Below are positions 8,038 to 15,348 of a stretch of DNA of 43,400 nt, one piece after another (positions within the stretch are counted from its first letter, which is position 1; every line of letters begins with the position of its first letter). Below the pieces are notes generated by a model. That model was given only the letters and a program-made list of their open reading frames with translations. It did not search any database and had not been told where the DNA came from. Both the position numbers and the translations under genes were made by a program. Source of the DNA: a virus; IMG/VR virus record IMGVR_UViG_3300010413_000064, positions 1 to 43,400 of that record; one strand, written 5' to 3'.

Positions 8038-8402
8038 TATAAGTCCTCACAACATACAAAGTTTCGTTCTAAATGTATTTTCAGGGAGTACGGATCTTCC
8101 TTGACCACACCCTGAACTCCAAAATACCAATCTTCTCCGTGAACATTAAATTTGTCCCGCCATTTTGGTTCGATAATGTCGGCTTTCTTAAACCACACGT
8201 AAATCTCGGCAGTATTTTCACCTCTCTCGTAATCTTCCATTCGGCTGAATGTATCTTCATCGCCTGATAAAAAACAAGAGATTTCAACTGGAGACCCACC
8301 GCGAGCTGTATAAATGCAGGGTTCTTCCCACGGAGTCAACGTTGGGCTAAATAATAAAGCCATATCCAACGCTGCTTGTTCTTTCATTGCTGGTCTTGCC
8401 AC
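8037..8402 (-). CDS. Head-tail connector/head closure-like protein
   Basis: A 121-residue protein placed between the capsid and tail-tube genes, where lambda-type phages encode FII-like head-tail joining proteins. The N-terminus (MKEQAALDMALLF) is helical and the rest beta-rich with GDEDTFSRMEDYERG and a C-terminal VVKEDPYSLKIHLER. The start is GTG at 8402 with a strong AAGGAGG seven bases upstream. Likely binds the portal/gpW ring and provides the tail docking surface. Family identity is tentative. Confidence 0.6.
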   Translation of the reverse strand: MARPAMKEQAALDMALLFSPTLTPWEEPCIYTARGGSPVEISCFLSGDEDTFSRMEDYERGENTAEIYVWFKKADIIEPKWRDKFNVHGEDWYFGVQGVVKEDPYSLKIHLERNFVCCEDL

Positions 8403-8415
8403 GATAATCCTCCTT

Positions 8416-8428
8416 ATGCTTATAGCAT
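8416..8428 (-). promoter_or_regulatory. Possible extended -10 promoter before the tail genes
   Basis: The minus strand reads TGCTATAAG, which fits the extended -10 form TGnTATAAT with one mismatch, inside a short dyad ATGCT-ATA-AGCAT. It lies between the capsid terminator and the connector gene. No convincing -35 box is at the correct distance. A phage-polymerase promoter or an mRNA processing hairpin would explain it equally well. Confidence 0.25.
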
Positions 8429-8438
8429 GTCAAAACTT

Positions 8439-8469
8439 AACAATAGGGGCCCCTAAGGACCCCCTTGTT
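8439..8469 (-). terminator. Hairpin downstream of the major capsid gene
   Basis: The minus strand reads AACAAGGGG...CCCCTATTGTT, pairing AACAA with TTGTT and GGGG with CCCC around a loop of about 11 bases. It follows the capsid stop by about 13 bases. The downstream tract (AAGTTTTG) is a weak U-run, so it is probably an attenuator that sets capsid levels above tail gene levels. Confidence 0.5.
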
Positions 8470-8481
8470 TTGGAGAATTAA

Positions 8482-9474
8482 TTAGACAGTGAACTTGAGC
8501 AGGGTTGCATTGTCAGCATAGATAGGAGAAACAACTGCACCACTCTCATCAACGGACTTGATCAACTGCTCACCAACATATTGGCGAACACGATACACAT
8601 CACCACGGACAGCTTCTTCGCGGTACTGTTCGACTACCATACCGGAAGCATCACGGGTCCACTCGAAGATACGACCAACACCACCAGAACGAAGATCCAT
8701 GGAGCCAATCTTGATCAACATAGCATAATCATTAGACCAAATATCAGTAATATTTGCATCAAGTCCAAAACCAGCGGTATCCTGAAGGCCACCGGCAACG
8801 ATTAGACGGGGCACGCCCAGGCACTGTGCGATTTGTGCTGCGGTAGCATTTTGCACCTGAAGACCAGGGAAAGTGTACTTTATCTGTTCAATAATCTCAT
8901 TGGATTGCGTAAGATTATTATAGACAGACCAGTTAACTACAAGGGCATCAGGGAGCATTCCACTTTTCAGTCGGAAAGTATTTAACTCCCCTTTGATATC
9001 AGTAATAGGCGTAGACGAAGAAGGAATATTCCAATCAGAAGTACTCGTAGGTGTGAAGTTCGTCTCATTAAACAGCAGAGCAGCGATACGACGTTCCTGT
9101 GCACGCAGTAGGAAACCAGCAGCACGACGTGCAGCCAACATGTCAGCTCCACCAGGCATCTCTTGGTCCATCAACTCACGTTCGACATCATCGATAACTT
9201 CTTCAACGCCATATTCGTAGGTAATGTACGTTCCACGTTCGTACTCATAGTTCGTCCGAATATAAGCAGACTTAGGTGCACGAGCAGGGTTCACGTTCTT
9301 CATGAGGGCTTCTTTAGGGATAACAGGGTACACACCAGCATTTTCATTCGTGCGGAAAGTAGGAAGTAGTGTACGACCAATAAAACCAGCATCAAGAGAA
9401 TTTTCAAAGAATTCCACCACTGCACCACCAAGGTCAGGACGGCGAATGACGGTATTAAGTTTGGGACTCGGCAT
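8482..9474 (-). CDS. Major capsid protein, HK97-fold (lambda gpE-like)
   Basis: A 330-residue protein. It has the features of lambda E-type capsid proteins: early LPTFRTNENAGVYPVIPKEA-like beta strands, a long spine helix region with AARRAAGFLLRAQERRIAALL (about 110-140), and a C-terminal beta domain. The C-terminal part contains VVNWSVYNNL (A-domain entry) and GMVVEQYREEAVRGD. The length is close to lambda gpE (341). No delta/scaffold domain is present at the N-terminus; a scaffold may come from the C-terminal part of the protease gene. A good GGAG ribosome site precedes the ATG and a hairpin follows the stop. Confidence 0.85.
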   Translation of the reverse strand: MPSPKLNTVIRRPDLGGAVVEFFENSLDAGFIGRTLLPTFRTNENAGVYPVIPKEALMKNVNPARAPKSAYIRTNYEYERGTYITYEYGVEEVIDDVERELMDQEMPGGADMLAARRAAGFLLRAQERRIAALLFNETNFTPTSTSDWNIPSSSTPITDIKGELNTFRLKSGMLPDALVVNWSVYNNLTQSNEIIEQIKYTFPGLQVQNATAAQIAQCLGVPRLIVAGGLQDTAGFGLDANITDIWSNDYAMLIKIGSMDLRSGGVGRIFEWTRDASGMVVEQYREEAVRGDVYRVRQYVGEQLIKSVDESGAVVSPIYADNATLLKFTV

Positions 9475-9506
9475 TATTTGTATCTCCTTAAAATAATAAA
9501 ATAATT

Positions 9507-10667
9507 TTAGTGTAGGATTGCGGGATATTCGAATTCTACCCCATACAGGTAAATGTCTGTTGTTAATGAAGTTACGACAGTAAATTCAAGATAAAACGAT
9601 ATTTGTTCTGGATGAAAGGTTAAGCTTGAAGCATTGAAGTCATTAATTACTAAAGATCCCAGTGTAGGCCTATTAGTCAGTGTGCTATTAGTTATTAGTG
9701 GGTTGTTATAATACAGCCCTTTACCAGTACAGCTTGATCTACCCTTGAATGTAACATAATCCGAAGGATGCGGGTTCGTGTACCAGAGTTTAACTAGACA
9801 GGCAGTAACGTCTGTGTAATCCAAACGTTTAGGTGGCCTGTAAGTTAGAATCATTTGATCGGTAGTACCAGAAGGTGTCCCATTTGCTAAGCGCACTACG
9901 TGAGTTCCAATGGCGACAGAGTTATATGCTAAATGAAGAATCCCACCGTCAGAGGACATAATTCCACCAAAGTTTGCAATTGACATTGGTGAACCATTAA
10001 GATTAACTCTTTTAGCGTGATCGAAAGAAACAAAATCTGAAGTTAGATGTGTGTCATAGAGATGATTACCGAGTTGGGTGAATGCAGCTTCAACATTGTC
10101 AGTGGTGTAGTAATTTCCAGAATCTACGAGAGCAACCTGGCTACCGGTCAGATTAGCATCAAAATCCTGAAGATCACTGATATCCGAATCTTGCGTAGCG
10201 TTTTTCAAACCTACTTCTTGAAGGGCGCCTTCAACATTATCAGATGTATAATAGCCACCAGCGTCAGTAATTAAAACCTCATCAGCTTCTATAGATGGTT
10301 CCTTTTCCCCGTAGATGACTGTAACGATCTGACCAGCAGTTGCAGAGTGAGAGGCGCGCCCGATGTATAGATCCGTAAGTTCATCGTTAATATACCCGCC
10401 GGTAGATGTCCCATAGACATAGTTACCATTGCCTATATTTCCATTTGTTTCTATTTCATACGAGCCTTCGGAATTGAAAGGCTTTACGGTAATAAGATCC
10501 CCAGCCTTGGCAGAAGTCAGTGTAACACCCAGCATATCCTTCGCAGCTGTTGCGGCATACTGAACTTCACGAGGAGTGGTGGCACTGCCAGTAACGAGAC
10601 GAACAATACGATTAATTGCTAAATCCGTATAGGCAGTAAACGTTTGTGAACCCGAAACGTAAGCCAT
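9507..10667 (-). CDS. Decoration protein fused to a fibre-like domain
   Basis: A 386-residue protein. Residues 1-110 resemble the decoration-like repeat family of the following genes (KDMLGVTLTSAKAGDLITV, then a beta-barrel-like GNGNYVYGTSTGGYI). Two near-copies of a linker then follow: ITDAGGYYTSDNVEGALQEV (about 132-151) and LVDSGNYYTTDNVEAAFTQL (about 179-198), motifs familiar from trimeric fibres. The C-terminal ~170 residues form a beta-rich domain with aromatic residues. It could be a capsid surface fibre anchored through the decoration fold. It sits directly before the capsid gene, so is likely made in quantity. Confidence 0.6.
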   Translation of the reverse strand: MAYVSGSQTFTAYTDLAINRIVRLVTGSATTPREVQYAATAAKDMLGVTLTSAKAGDLITVKPFNSEGSYEIETNGNIGNGNYVYGTSTGGYINDELTDLYIGRASHSATAGQIVTVIYGEKEPSIEADEVLITDAGGYYTSDNVEGALQEVGLKNATQDSDISDLQDFDANLTGSQVALVDSGNYYTTDNVEAAFTQLGNHLYDTHLTSDFVSFDHAKRVNLNGSPMSIANFGGIMSSDGGILHLAYNSVAIGTHVVRLANGTPSGTTDQMILTYRPPKRLDYTDVTACLVKLWYTNPHPSDYVTFKGRSSCTGKGLYYNNPLITNSTLTNRPTLGSLVINDFNASSLTFHPEQISFYLEFTVVTSLTTDIYLYGVEFEYPAILH

Positions 10668-10678
10668 CGTATACTCCT

Positions 10679-11113
10679 TTAAGGTGCGTAGAACCCATCA
10701 AAAACAAAACGACCAGTTAAAATCATAGCTTCAACTACTTTTCCACTTCCAATTCCAGCTGCCTGCTCATTCAAGATTGGTGTGACAATTATGCCTGTAG
10801 TTACTTCGCCAGCACCAGTATGGCAGGAGAAATACCCATTATTTTCAGTGGCTACCCAGTAGCCTGTCCTAACGTTAATCTCTTCGCATTCCACTTTAGC
10901 CATTACAAGAGTTCCATACGGTGGCATTATTGGAATAATATCCCCAGCTTGCCCAGCTTCAAGTGTAATACCAATCCACGCAGATGATTTATCAAACTGA
11001 TCGGTTACAATCGGATAGTTTCCAGTGTGCGGAGTTTGGAGAGGACGAACTCTTAAGCCCTTCTGGACGGCTTTTGCCAATTGCACTGGGAGTGCTCCAA
11101 AAGTTTTATGCAT
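10679..11113 (-). CDS. Capsid decoration-like protein (array member)
   Basis: A 144-residue protein. It has the array pattern: an IG-(I/V)-T segment with 'A-G-Q-A-G-D-I-I-P-I' (WIGITLEAGQAGDIIPIM), a strand pair around EEINVRTGYWVATENNGY, and a terminal VVEAMILTGRF strand. This is the beta-rich layout of DUF2190/gpD-like capsid cement proteins. It is one of seven consecutive genes with this signature between the protease and the capsid protein. Confidence 0.55.
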   Translation of the reverse strand: MHKTFGALPVQLAKAVQKGLRVRPLQTPHTGNYPIVTDQFDKSSAWIGITLEAGQAGDIIPIMPPYGTLVMAKVECEEINVRTGYWVATENNGYFSCHTGAGEVTTGIIVTPILNEQAAGIGSGKVVEAMILTGRFVFDGFYAP

Positions 11114-11125
11114 TATTATACTCCA

Positions 11126-11593
11126 TTATCCAGTCGCAATCTGTGGGGCAAGTCTTAATATTAAGATATTGATCCGAGATCCAGATTGGGATACTGGGAG
11201 GGTTTCTGTCCCCACATAGTGGCCTAGCAAATTATGTGGGATGGTTGGATTACTCTCAGCTGTCATAGTCCCATCGGTATGCTTTGGAGGATAAATACCA
11301 GTACCAGGGGTTAGTGGAGTATCCCAATCACATTTAGCTGATACTACACCTGACGTAGTTAGTAGCACTGTAACTAATTCAGGTGGAAAATTATCATGCG
11401 CGGCCTTAGCAGACGTAACAGCAACACCATGCATCGTACGAAAGCTAACACCACCAGACGCAAGCGTTTTAATTGCATGTATGCCTGGGGGGTCAATTAT
11501 AGCACCATTTAGAAAATTAAAGTATACTGCATCCCCAATCTCAAAATCGACATCAGCCCATGCAGATACTACAATCTGATTTAAATTATCCAT
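11126..11593 (-). CDS. Capsid decoration-like protein (array member)
   Basis: A 155-residue protein with the same signature: MHGVAVTSAKAAHDN, then a short barrel (ELVTVLLTTSGVVSAKCDWD), a GTGIYPPKHTDGTMTAESN strand pair and a final NILILRLAP strand. Start ATG at 11593 follows GGATATACC, a weak ribosome site, close behind the previous stop. It likely binds the capsid surface; no enzymatic motif is seen. Confidence 0.5.
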   Translation of the reverse strand: MDNLNQIVVSAWADVDFEIGDAVYFNFLNGAIIDPPGIHAIKTLASGGVSFRTMHGVAVTSAKAAHDNFPPELVTVLLTTSGVVSAKCDWDTPLTPGTGIYPPKHTDGTMTAESNPTIPHNLLGHYVGTETLPVSQSGSRINILILRLAPQIATG

Positions 11594-11602
11594 GGTATAT
11601 CC

Positions 11603-12253
11603 TTAATATGGCTGTCGATCAAATTGTGATAGTTGGCGCAGCATAAGTACTTCTGCATATTTTTTGTCAGTGCCAGATTCCTGCACATATTCTAAGCAAA
11701 ATCCGATCATAGGCCTAATAATCCTGATTTGCATTGGAAGGGTCCAGTTAGTAAGCGGATTGGGAACATTAAGAGTGGTAAATGTAACTGATGCAGAATC
11801 ATTTCCAAGAACTTTATAGTATGTACCACGTCTAGGGTGCCCCGTAGGCCCCTGGATACTAACAAAATAATTCAACCAGTAATTAGATAACCAGTTAGGG
11901 GATGGGGAAATAGTAAATGTTACCTGTTCTGGAGTACCCAGGTCAACAGTATTAACACTCACTACAGCCGATGAAGTTATACCTTCAATTTGCCCAGTAT
12001 CTGTAACGACAACAATCTGACCTGCGAATAGCTCTTTACCATTGGCTACTTCGGCATAAATTGTTCCCTCTGTCATTGTTGTAACCGATACCATGCCTTC
12101 GGCAGGCACATCTTCCATGCTCCATCCGATGATTGGGTCAGCGATTGAGGTAATGTGTTTTACAGTACCATCGCTGGACAACTTTAGTGCCCGTCCTTTG
12201 ACTATTTCAGTGGGATGGGCTCTAAAGCTTAGATTCGAATTTATATACCCCAT
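11603..12253 (-). CDS. Capsid decoration-like protein with inserted module
   Basis: A 216-residue protein. I place the start at the ATG at 12253, which has a GAGGGG ribosome site; the open frame extends further upstream only as a shadow of the previous gene. Residues 1-95 carry the array pattern (GRALKLSSDGTVKHITS, IIGWSMEDVPAEGMVSV, GQIVVVTDTGQIEG) and the C-terminus ends with YAEVLMLRQL. Between them lies a ~65-residue insert (about 107-175, PNWLSNYWLNYFVSIQG...YYKVLGNDSASVTF) whose pattern also occurs in the 241-residue array member and in the large tail protein. Confidence 0.6.
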   Translation of the reverse strand: MGYINSNLSFRAHPTEIVKGRALKLSSDGTVKHITSIADPIIGWSMEDVPAEGMVSVTTMTEGTIYAEVANGKELFAGQIVVVTDTGQIEGITSSAVVSVNTVDLGTPEQVTFTISPSPNWLSNYWLNYFVSIQGPTGHPRRGTYYKVLGNDSASVTFTTLNVPNPLTNWTLPMQIRIIRPMIGFCLEYVQESGTDKKYAEVLMLRQLSQFDRQPY

Positions 12254-12263
12254 TGTATCCCCT

Positions 12264-12680
12264 CTAAATATAATAAGCCCTCGTGAATGCAACAAAGCAT
12301 TTAGAGATATTACTTGAAAAGCCAACAGACGGGCCAACTTGAACAACGTATCCAATTCTTCGTGCATATATAGGATCGGGATTATTCGAAAGAGATCCAG
12401 GAGTTGCCTGCCCAATAGTTAGGCCCTGCCCAGGCTTTGGACTCGTATAGCAGAAAGCTGGCAGGAGCCCAGAAAAAGGAAGCCTAACTGTGACGAGTTC
12501 ACCAGCTTTTACTTCCTCGAACGCTACACCAAGAATTATATCGGTGGCAGCCCCAGTCATTTCGACAAGGGGGATCCCGTGGACATCGTTTGCTGGATCA
12601 GCAACCACGGTTTTCACTGTGGCATAAAGATTAATATCCTCAGCAGCAACACAGGTAATTGATTCATTATGGTGAGGCAT
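12264..12680 (-). CDS. Capsid decoration-like protein (array member)
   Basis: A 138-residue protein with the clearest DUF2190-like signature of the array: ILGVAFEEVKAGELVTVRLP, preceded by an N-terminal strand with TCVAAEDINLYATVKTVV and followed by GQGLTIGQ and a terminal CFVAFTRAYYI strand. This pattern (GVA...A.AGE.VTVRL) marks small capsid cement or decoration proteins. The stop is 11 bases before the next array gene and the start overlaps the previous stop by one base. Confidence 0.6.
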   Translation of the reverse strand: MPHHNESITCVAAEDINLYATVKTVVADPANDVHGIPLVEMTGAATDIILGVAFEEVKAGELVTVRLPFSGLLPAFCYTSPKPGQGLTIGQATPGSLSNNPDPIYARRIGYVVQVGPSVGFSSNISKCFVAFTRAYYI

Positions 12681-13405
12681 TAGACCCGCCCTCCTTTCAA
12701 GACCAGCATTTCAACTATCTGCGGATTAGCGGCTCCAGTATAAGAGGACATGTTTATCGCCGTGCTCAGATCCAGATCAGGAGATGCATCGTCGTATAGA
12801 TCAACACCAATGACGTCACTTCCACCGTCCCCAGGAAACCAATGATCATGAATATCGGGGACTGTAAGTGCAAGAATAAATGAGTCATTATCGAAAACCG
12901 TGTAAAATTCATCAATATGATAGCCAGATGTAATTTTCACAGTTTTACCGGCAAATTGACTTGGAGTCCAACCGGGATTCGGATTGAATTTTAATCCAAC
13001 GGTATCGCCAGGTTCCTCAGCTACTTCGAACGTGTCCGAGGAAAAGATGACTTCCAAATCGTGAACAAAAGCCTCCCCATTCCAATGATAATGGCCACCA
13101 GCATCGTGACCGTGAGGATCGAGCACTAGCGCTGGCATAGTACCAGCACCCCAATAACGGACAGTAACTGATTCTCCAGCACTTGCGGCATTCATCGCCA
13201 CACCAATATAAGTCGTGCGGGGATCATTCTCTGCAATGTTAGTATCGGCAGCAGCTGGTTTAACCAAAGGGATATGATTCCAAGTAAGTGGATCATTATC
13301 CGTTCGTGGTACGAAATCAACAGCAGTCCCCATTTTGACAGTATATGTAGGGGCAACGATAGCGCTGAAATCTTGGTACAAGTATTTGCCATCATTTATA
13401 GTCAT
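12680..13405 (-). CDS. Capsid decoration-like protein with inserted module
   Basis: A 241-residue protein. The core (YIGVAMNAASAGESVTVRYW, about residues 66-85, and the final IVEMLVLKGGRV) matches the array family. A ~90-residue insert (about 110-215) contains NPGWTPSQFAGKTVKITSG and FYTVFDNDSFILAL, the same W...F.G..V.I....Y.V..ND.....L scheme as in the 216-residue member. A His/Asp-rich stretch (HGHDAGGHYHWNGE) could bind metal. The insert is probably surface-displayed; that is inference. Confidence 0.55.
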   Translation of the reverse strand: MTINDGKYLYQDFSAIVAPTYTVKMGTAVDFVPRTDNDPLTWNHIPLVKPAAADTNIAENDPRTTYIGVAMNAASAGESVTVRYWGAGTMPALVLDPHGHDAGGHYHWNGEAFVHDLEVIFSSDTFEVAEEPGDTVGLKFNPNPGWTPSQFAGKTVKITSGYHIDEFYTVFDNDSFILALTVPDIHDHWFPGDGGSDVIGVDLYDDASPDLDLSTAINMSSYTGAANPQIVEMLVLKGGRV

Positions 13406-13417
13406 AATAGCCCCTCC

Positions 13418-13852
13418 TTATACTTCCAGTGCAGCTTTCTGTGAAAAGATATAAACTTCACAAAGAGAATTTTCTTCTTTATCAGCTTCAAGAGCAAGCC
13501 CAATATAACGGTATGTACCATGGGCGGCATTATCATTGGTCATACGCCCACTGTCATCGTCCTGCACCCATAGTGTATCGCCAATATGGAATTCATTTCC
13601 ACTATCAGCAACTGTGCCAATTTTAGCCTCAATAGTACCATCCAGCATAGTTCTTAAAGTTGTGATATCTCCTGACTTCTGGGAACGAATCGTCCAACCG
13701 ATAATGCTATCATCATGGCCAGCTGGACGACCCTTAATCATCCCAAATTCATCGTTGCCATCTGGAGAGACGGCAATGCCCTGATCCCACGTATTATCCG
13801 TGTTCGGGCCATCACCGAGCACAACAGTTAAATGAGTGTCGCGTCTCGGCAT
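13418..13852 (-). CDS. Capsid decoration-like protein (array member)
   Basis: A 144-residue protein, first of the array in transcription order, directly after the protease/scaffold gene. This is the position of gpD in lambda, a trimeric cement protein that locks expanded capsids. It shows IIGWTIRSQKSGDITTLRTM, DGTIEAKIG, then FHIGDTLWVQDDDSGR and a final LCEVYIFSQKAALEV strand. The overall order of strands equals that of the other six members. It is the best positional candidate for the main gpD equivalent. Confidence 0.55.
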   Translation of the reverse strand: MPRRDTHLTVVLGDGPNTDNTWDQGIAVSPDGNDEFGMIKGRPAGHDDSIIGWTIRSQKSGDITTLRTMLDGTIEAKIGTVADSGNEFHIGDTLWVQDDDSGRMTNDNAAHGTYRYIGLALEADKEENSLCEVYIFSQKAALEV

Positions 13853-13865
13853 TTTTATCTCCTAA

Positions 13866-15176
13866 TTAGTCGCGTCCTACGAATTTTTTATAGGCTTCAG
13901 GAAAGTTTTTCATGACAAATTTCGTAGCAGCAATTGTCGAACATTTCCGTTCTTCTTTAACCTTATCAATTAGATCCATGTAACCCATCTCAGAGGTCAT
14001 TTGTGTGGTCTCAGCCAAGGCTTTATCAGACTTAATAACAGGAGCCTCAGCAGCCATTTCTTTAAGAGTATTCATCTTCATACCCTTCTCTGACATCCAG
14101 AAATATTTAAAGGCTTCACCCTCACTCATCCCTTTTTCAATCGCTTCTTTGGTGAGTGAAATAGGAGCGGAGGCAGCGAAAATAGCTGAAATTCTGTCTC
14201 GCTCTTTCTTCATGGCAGCATCCATATCAGCCTGAGTATACTTAAATTCTGCTTCAACCTTCAGCTCTTTAATTGATTCTTCTTTGGATTCTTCTACAAA
14301 AACTGCTGGTTTTTCTGTTTGGGTAACAACACCTTCAGCCTTTGTTTCCTCACAATTACAATCTTCACCACAATCACCAGAGCAGTTGATATGCATTTTT
14401 TTGATTTCGCCCATACTAAATGTATCTCCTTTATGCCTATTCAACCAATCCTGGACTCTCTCCCTGGTCCAGATAGGCTTTTTAAAAATTAATGTTTGCC
14501 CAACCATAGAGCCGTCGCCATTTTTAAGTTTCCCTACTACCATATCAATTCCCTCTATCCCCCGGAATTGAATTGTTCTAAAGGTTCCCTCTTCGAAAGT
14601 ACCAGGTTCACGCAGGCGGTGACGGAATGATGTGCTAGTTTCATCAAGTGGTTTGTTAACTATAAATTCCATTGCTTCCGCATTTAATTCTTTTGCGAAC
14701 GAATGAACTGATGTATCAGTATCTACACCCCAAGAGCATATGGATACTTCACCAACATAAGATTTATCCCAAATTTGCATTCCGGTAGGAACTGCAAAGC
14801 CATTGATAAGTTCTCCATTAGAGGCTTCACGAACTGATTCTGGAGCAATACCAACTGAGCACTGAAGTGGGATTCCTTCTTTCAAAAGAGCAGCCACTTC
14901 AATCCCATCTTTTGTTGTTTTCGAAAACTTTCCACGAACAATAAACCCGCGTTCATCTTTAAATGTATCTCCATATCCAACGATACGGTCGCTCTCATGC
15001 TCACGGAGAATGATTACCTTATTCCTCTTAGACTCCATACCATCCAAACTGAAGATTCCTTTCCAGTCGCCTTTCTCCATAACCTTACCAGTATAGCCAA
15101 CAAGCTCAAACTCATAAGGATTATCATCGGTATGGGAGAATGTTTTAACATCAGCACTCAAATTAATATTGTGCAT
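13866..15176 (-). CDS. Prohead protease with C-terminal scaffold-like region
   Basis: A 436-residue protein. Residues 1-160 resemble HK97-type prohead serine proteases: ILREHESDRIVGYGDT supplies the likely catalytic His and LQCSVGIAPESV the Ser, followed by GEVSICSWGVDTDT. Residues about 185-255 form an extra domain (FKKPIWTRERVQDWLNRHKG). The C-terminal part (YTQADMDAAMKKERDRISAIF to the end) is helical and scaffold-like. The ATG at 15176 has GAGG eight bases upstream. The reading frame continues upstream for 57 codons, into a conserved-looking segment broken by one TGA. Confidence 0.75.
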   Translation of the reverse strand: MHNINLSADVKTFSHTDDNPYEFELVGYTGKVMEKGDWKGIFSLDGMESKRNKVIILREHESDRIVGYGDTFKDERGFIVRGKFSKTTKDGIEVAALLKEGIPLQCSVGIAPESVREASNGELINGFAVPTGMQIWDKSYVGEVSICSWGVDTDTSVHSFAKELNAEAMEFIVNKPLDETSTSFRHRLREPGTFEEGTFRTIQFRGIEGIDMVVGKLKNGDGSMVGQTLIFKKPIWTRERVQDWLNRHKGDTFSMGEIKKMHINCSGDCGEDCNCEETKAEGVVTQTEKPAVFVEESKEESIKELKVEAEFKYTQADMDAAMKKERDRISAIFAASAPISLTKEAIEKGMSEGEAFKYFWMSEKGMKMNTLKEMAAEAPVIKSDKALAETTQMTSEMGYMDLIDKVKEERKCSTIAATKFVMKNFPEAYKKFVGRD

Positions 15177-15347
15177 TCTCTTTACCTCATTACTATTTTT
15201 TTGAGATTTATTTATATACTCATCCCATTTGCTATAACAGATAGCTGCTGCCTGTTTTGGATCTTTTGTTGTCCCCTCCTCTATAACGATGGGTACGCAT
15301 CACCCAATGAAATCCTTCTGAGTTTCACCTTTGTTGACCATCGGCAT
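15177..15347 (-). other. In-frame N-terminal extension of the protease gene, broken by one TGA
   Basis: The minus strand from 15347 encodes MPMVNKGETQKDFIG, then TGA (15300-15302), then CVPIVIEEGTTKDPKQAAAI followed by CYSKWDEYINK, and runs without another stop into the protease ATG at 15176, in the same frame. Phage structural proteins often carry a segment of the form KGE...DFI.RC......(20)...A.CYS.W. Here TGA sits where Arg is usual (CGA to TGA is one transition). TGA ends many other genes here, so it is not globally recoded. Options are a real leaky stop, a recent mutation, a sequencing error, or a small separate peptide. Confidence 0.6.
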
Positions 15348-15348
15348 T

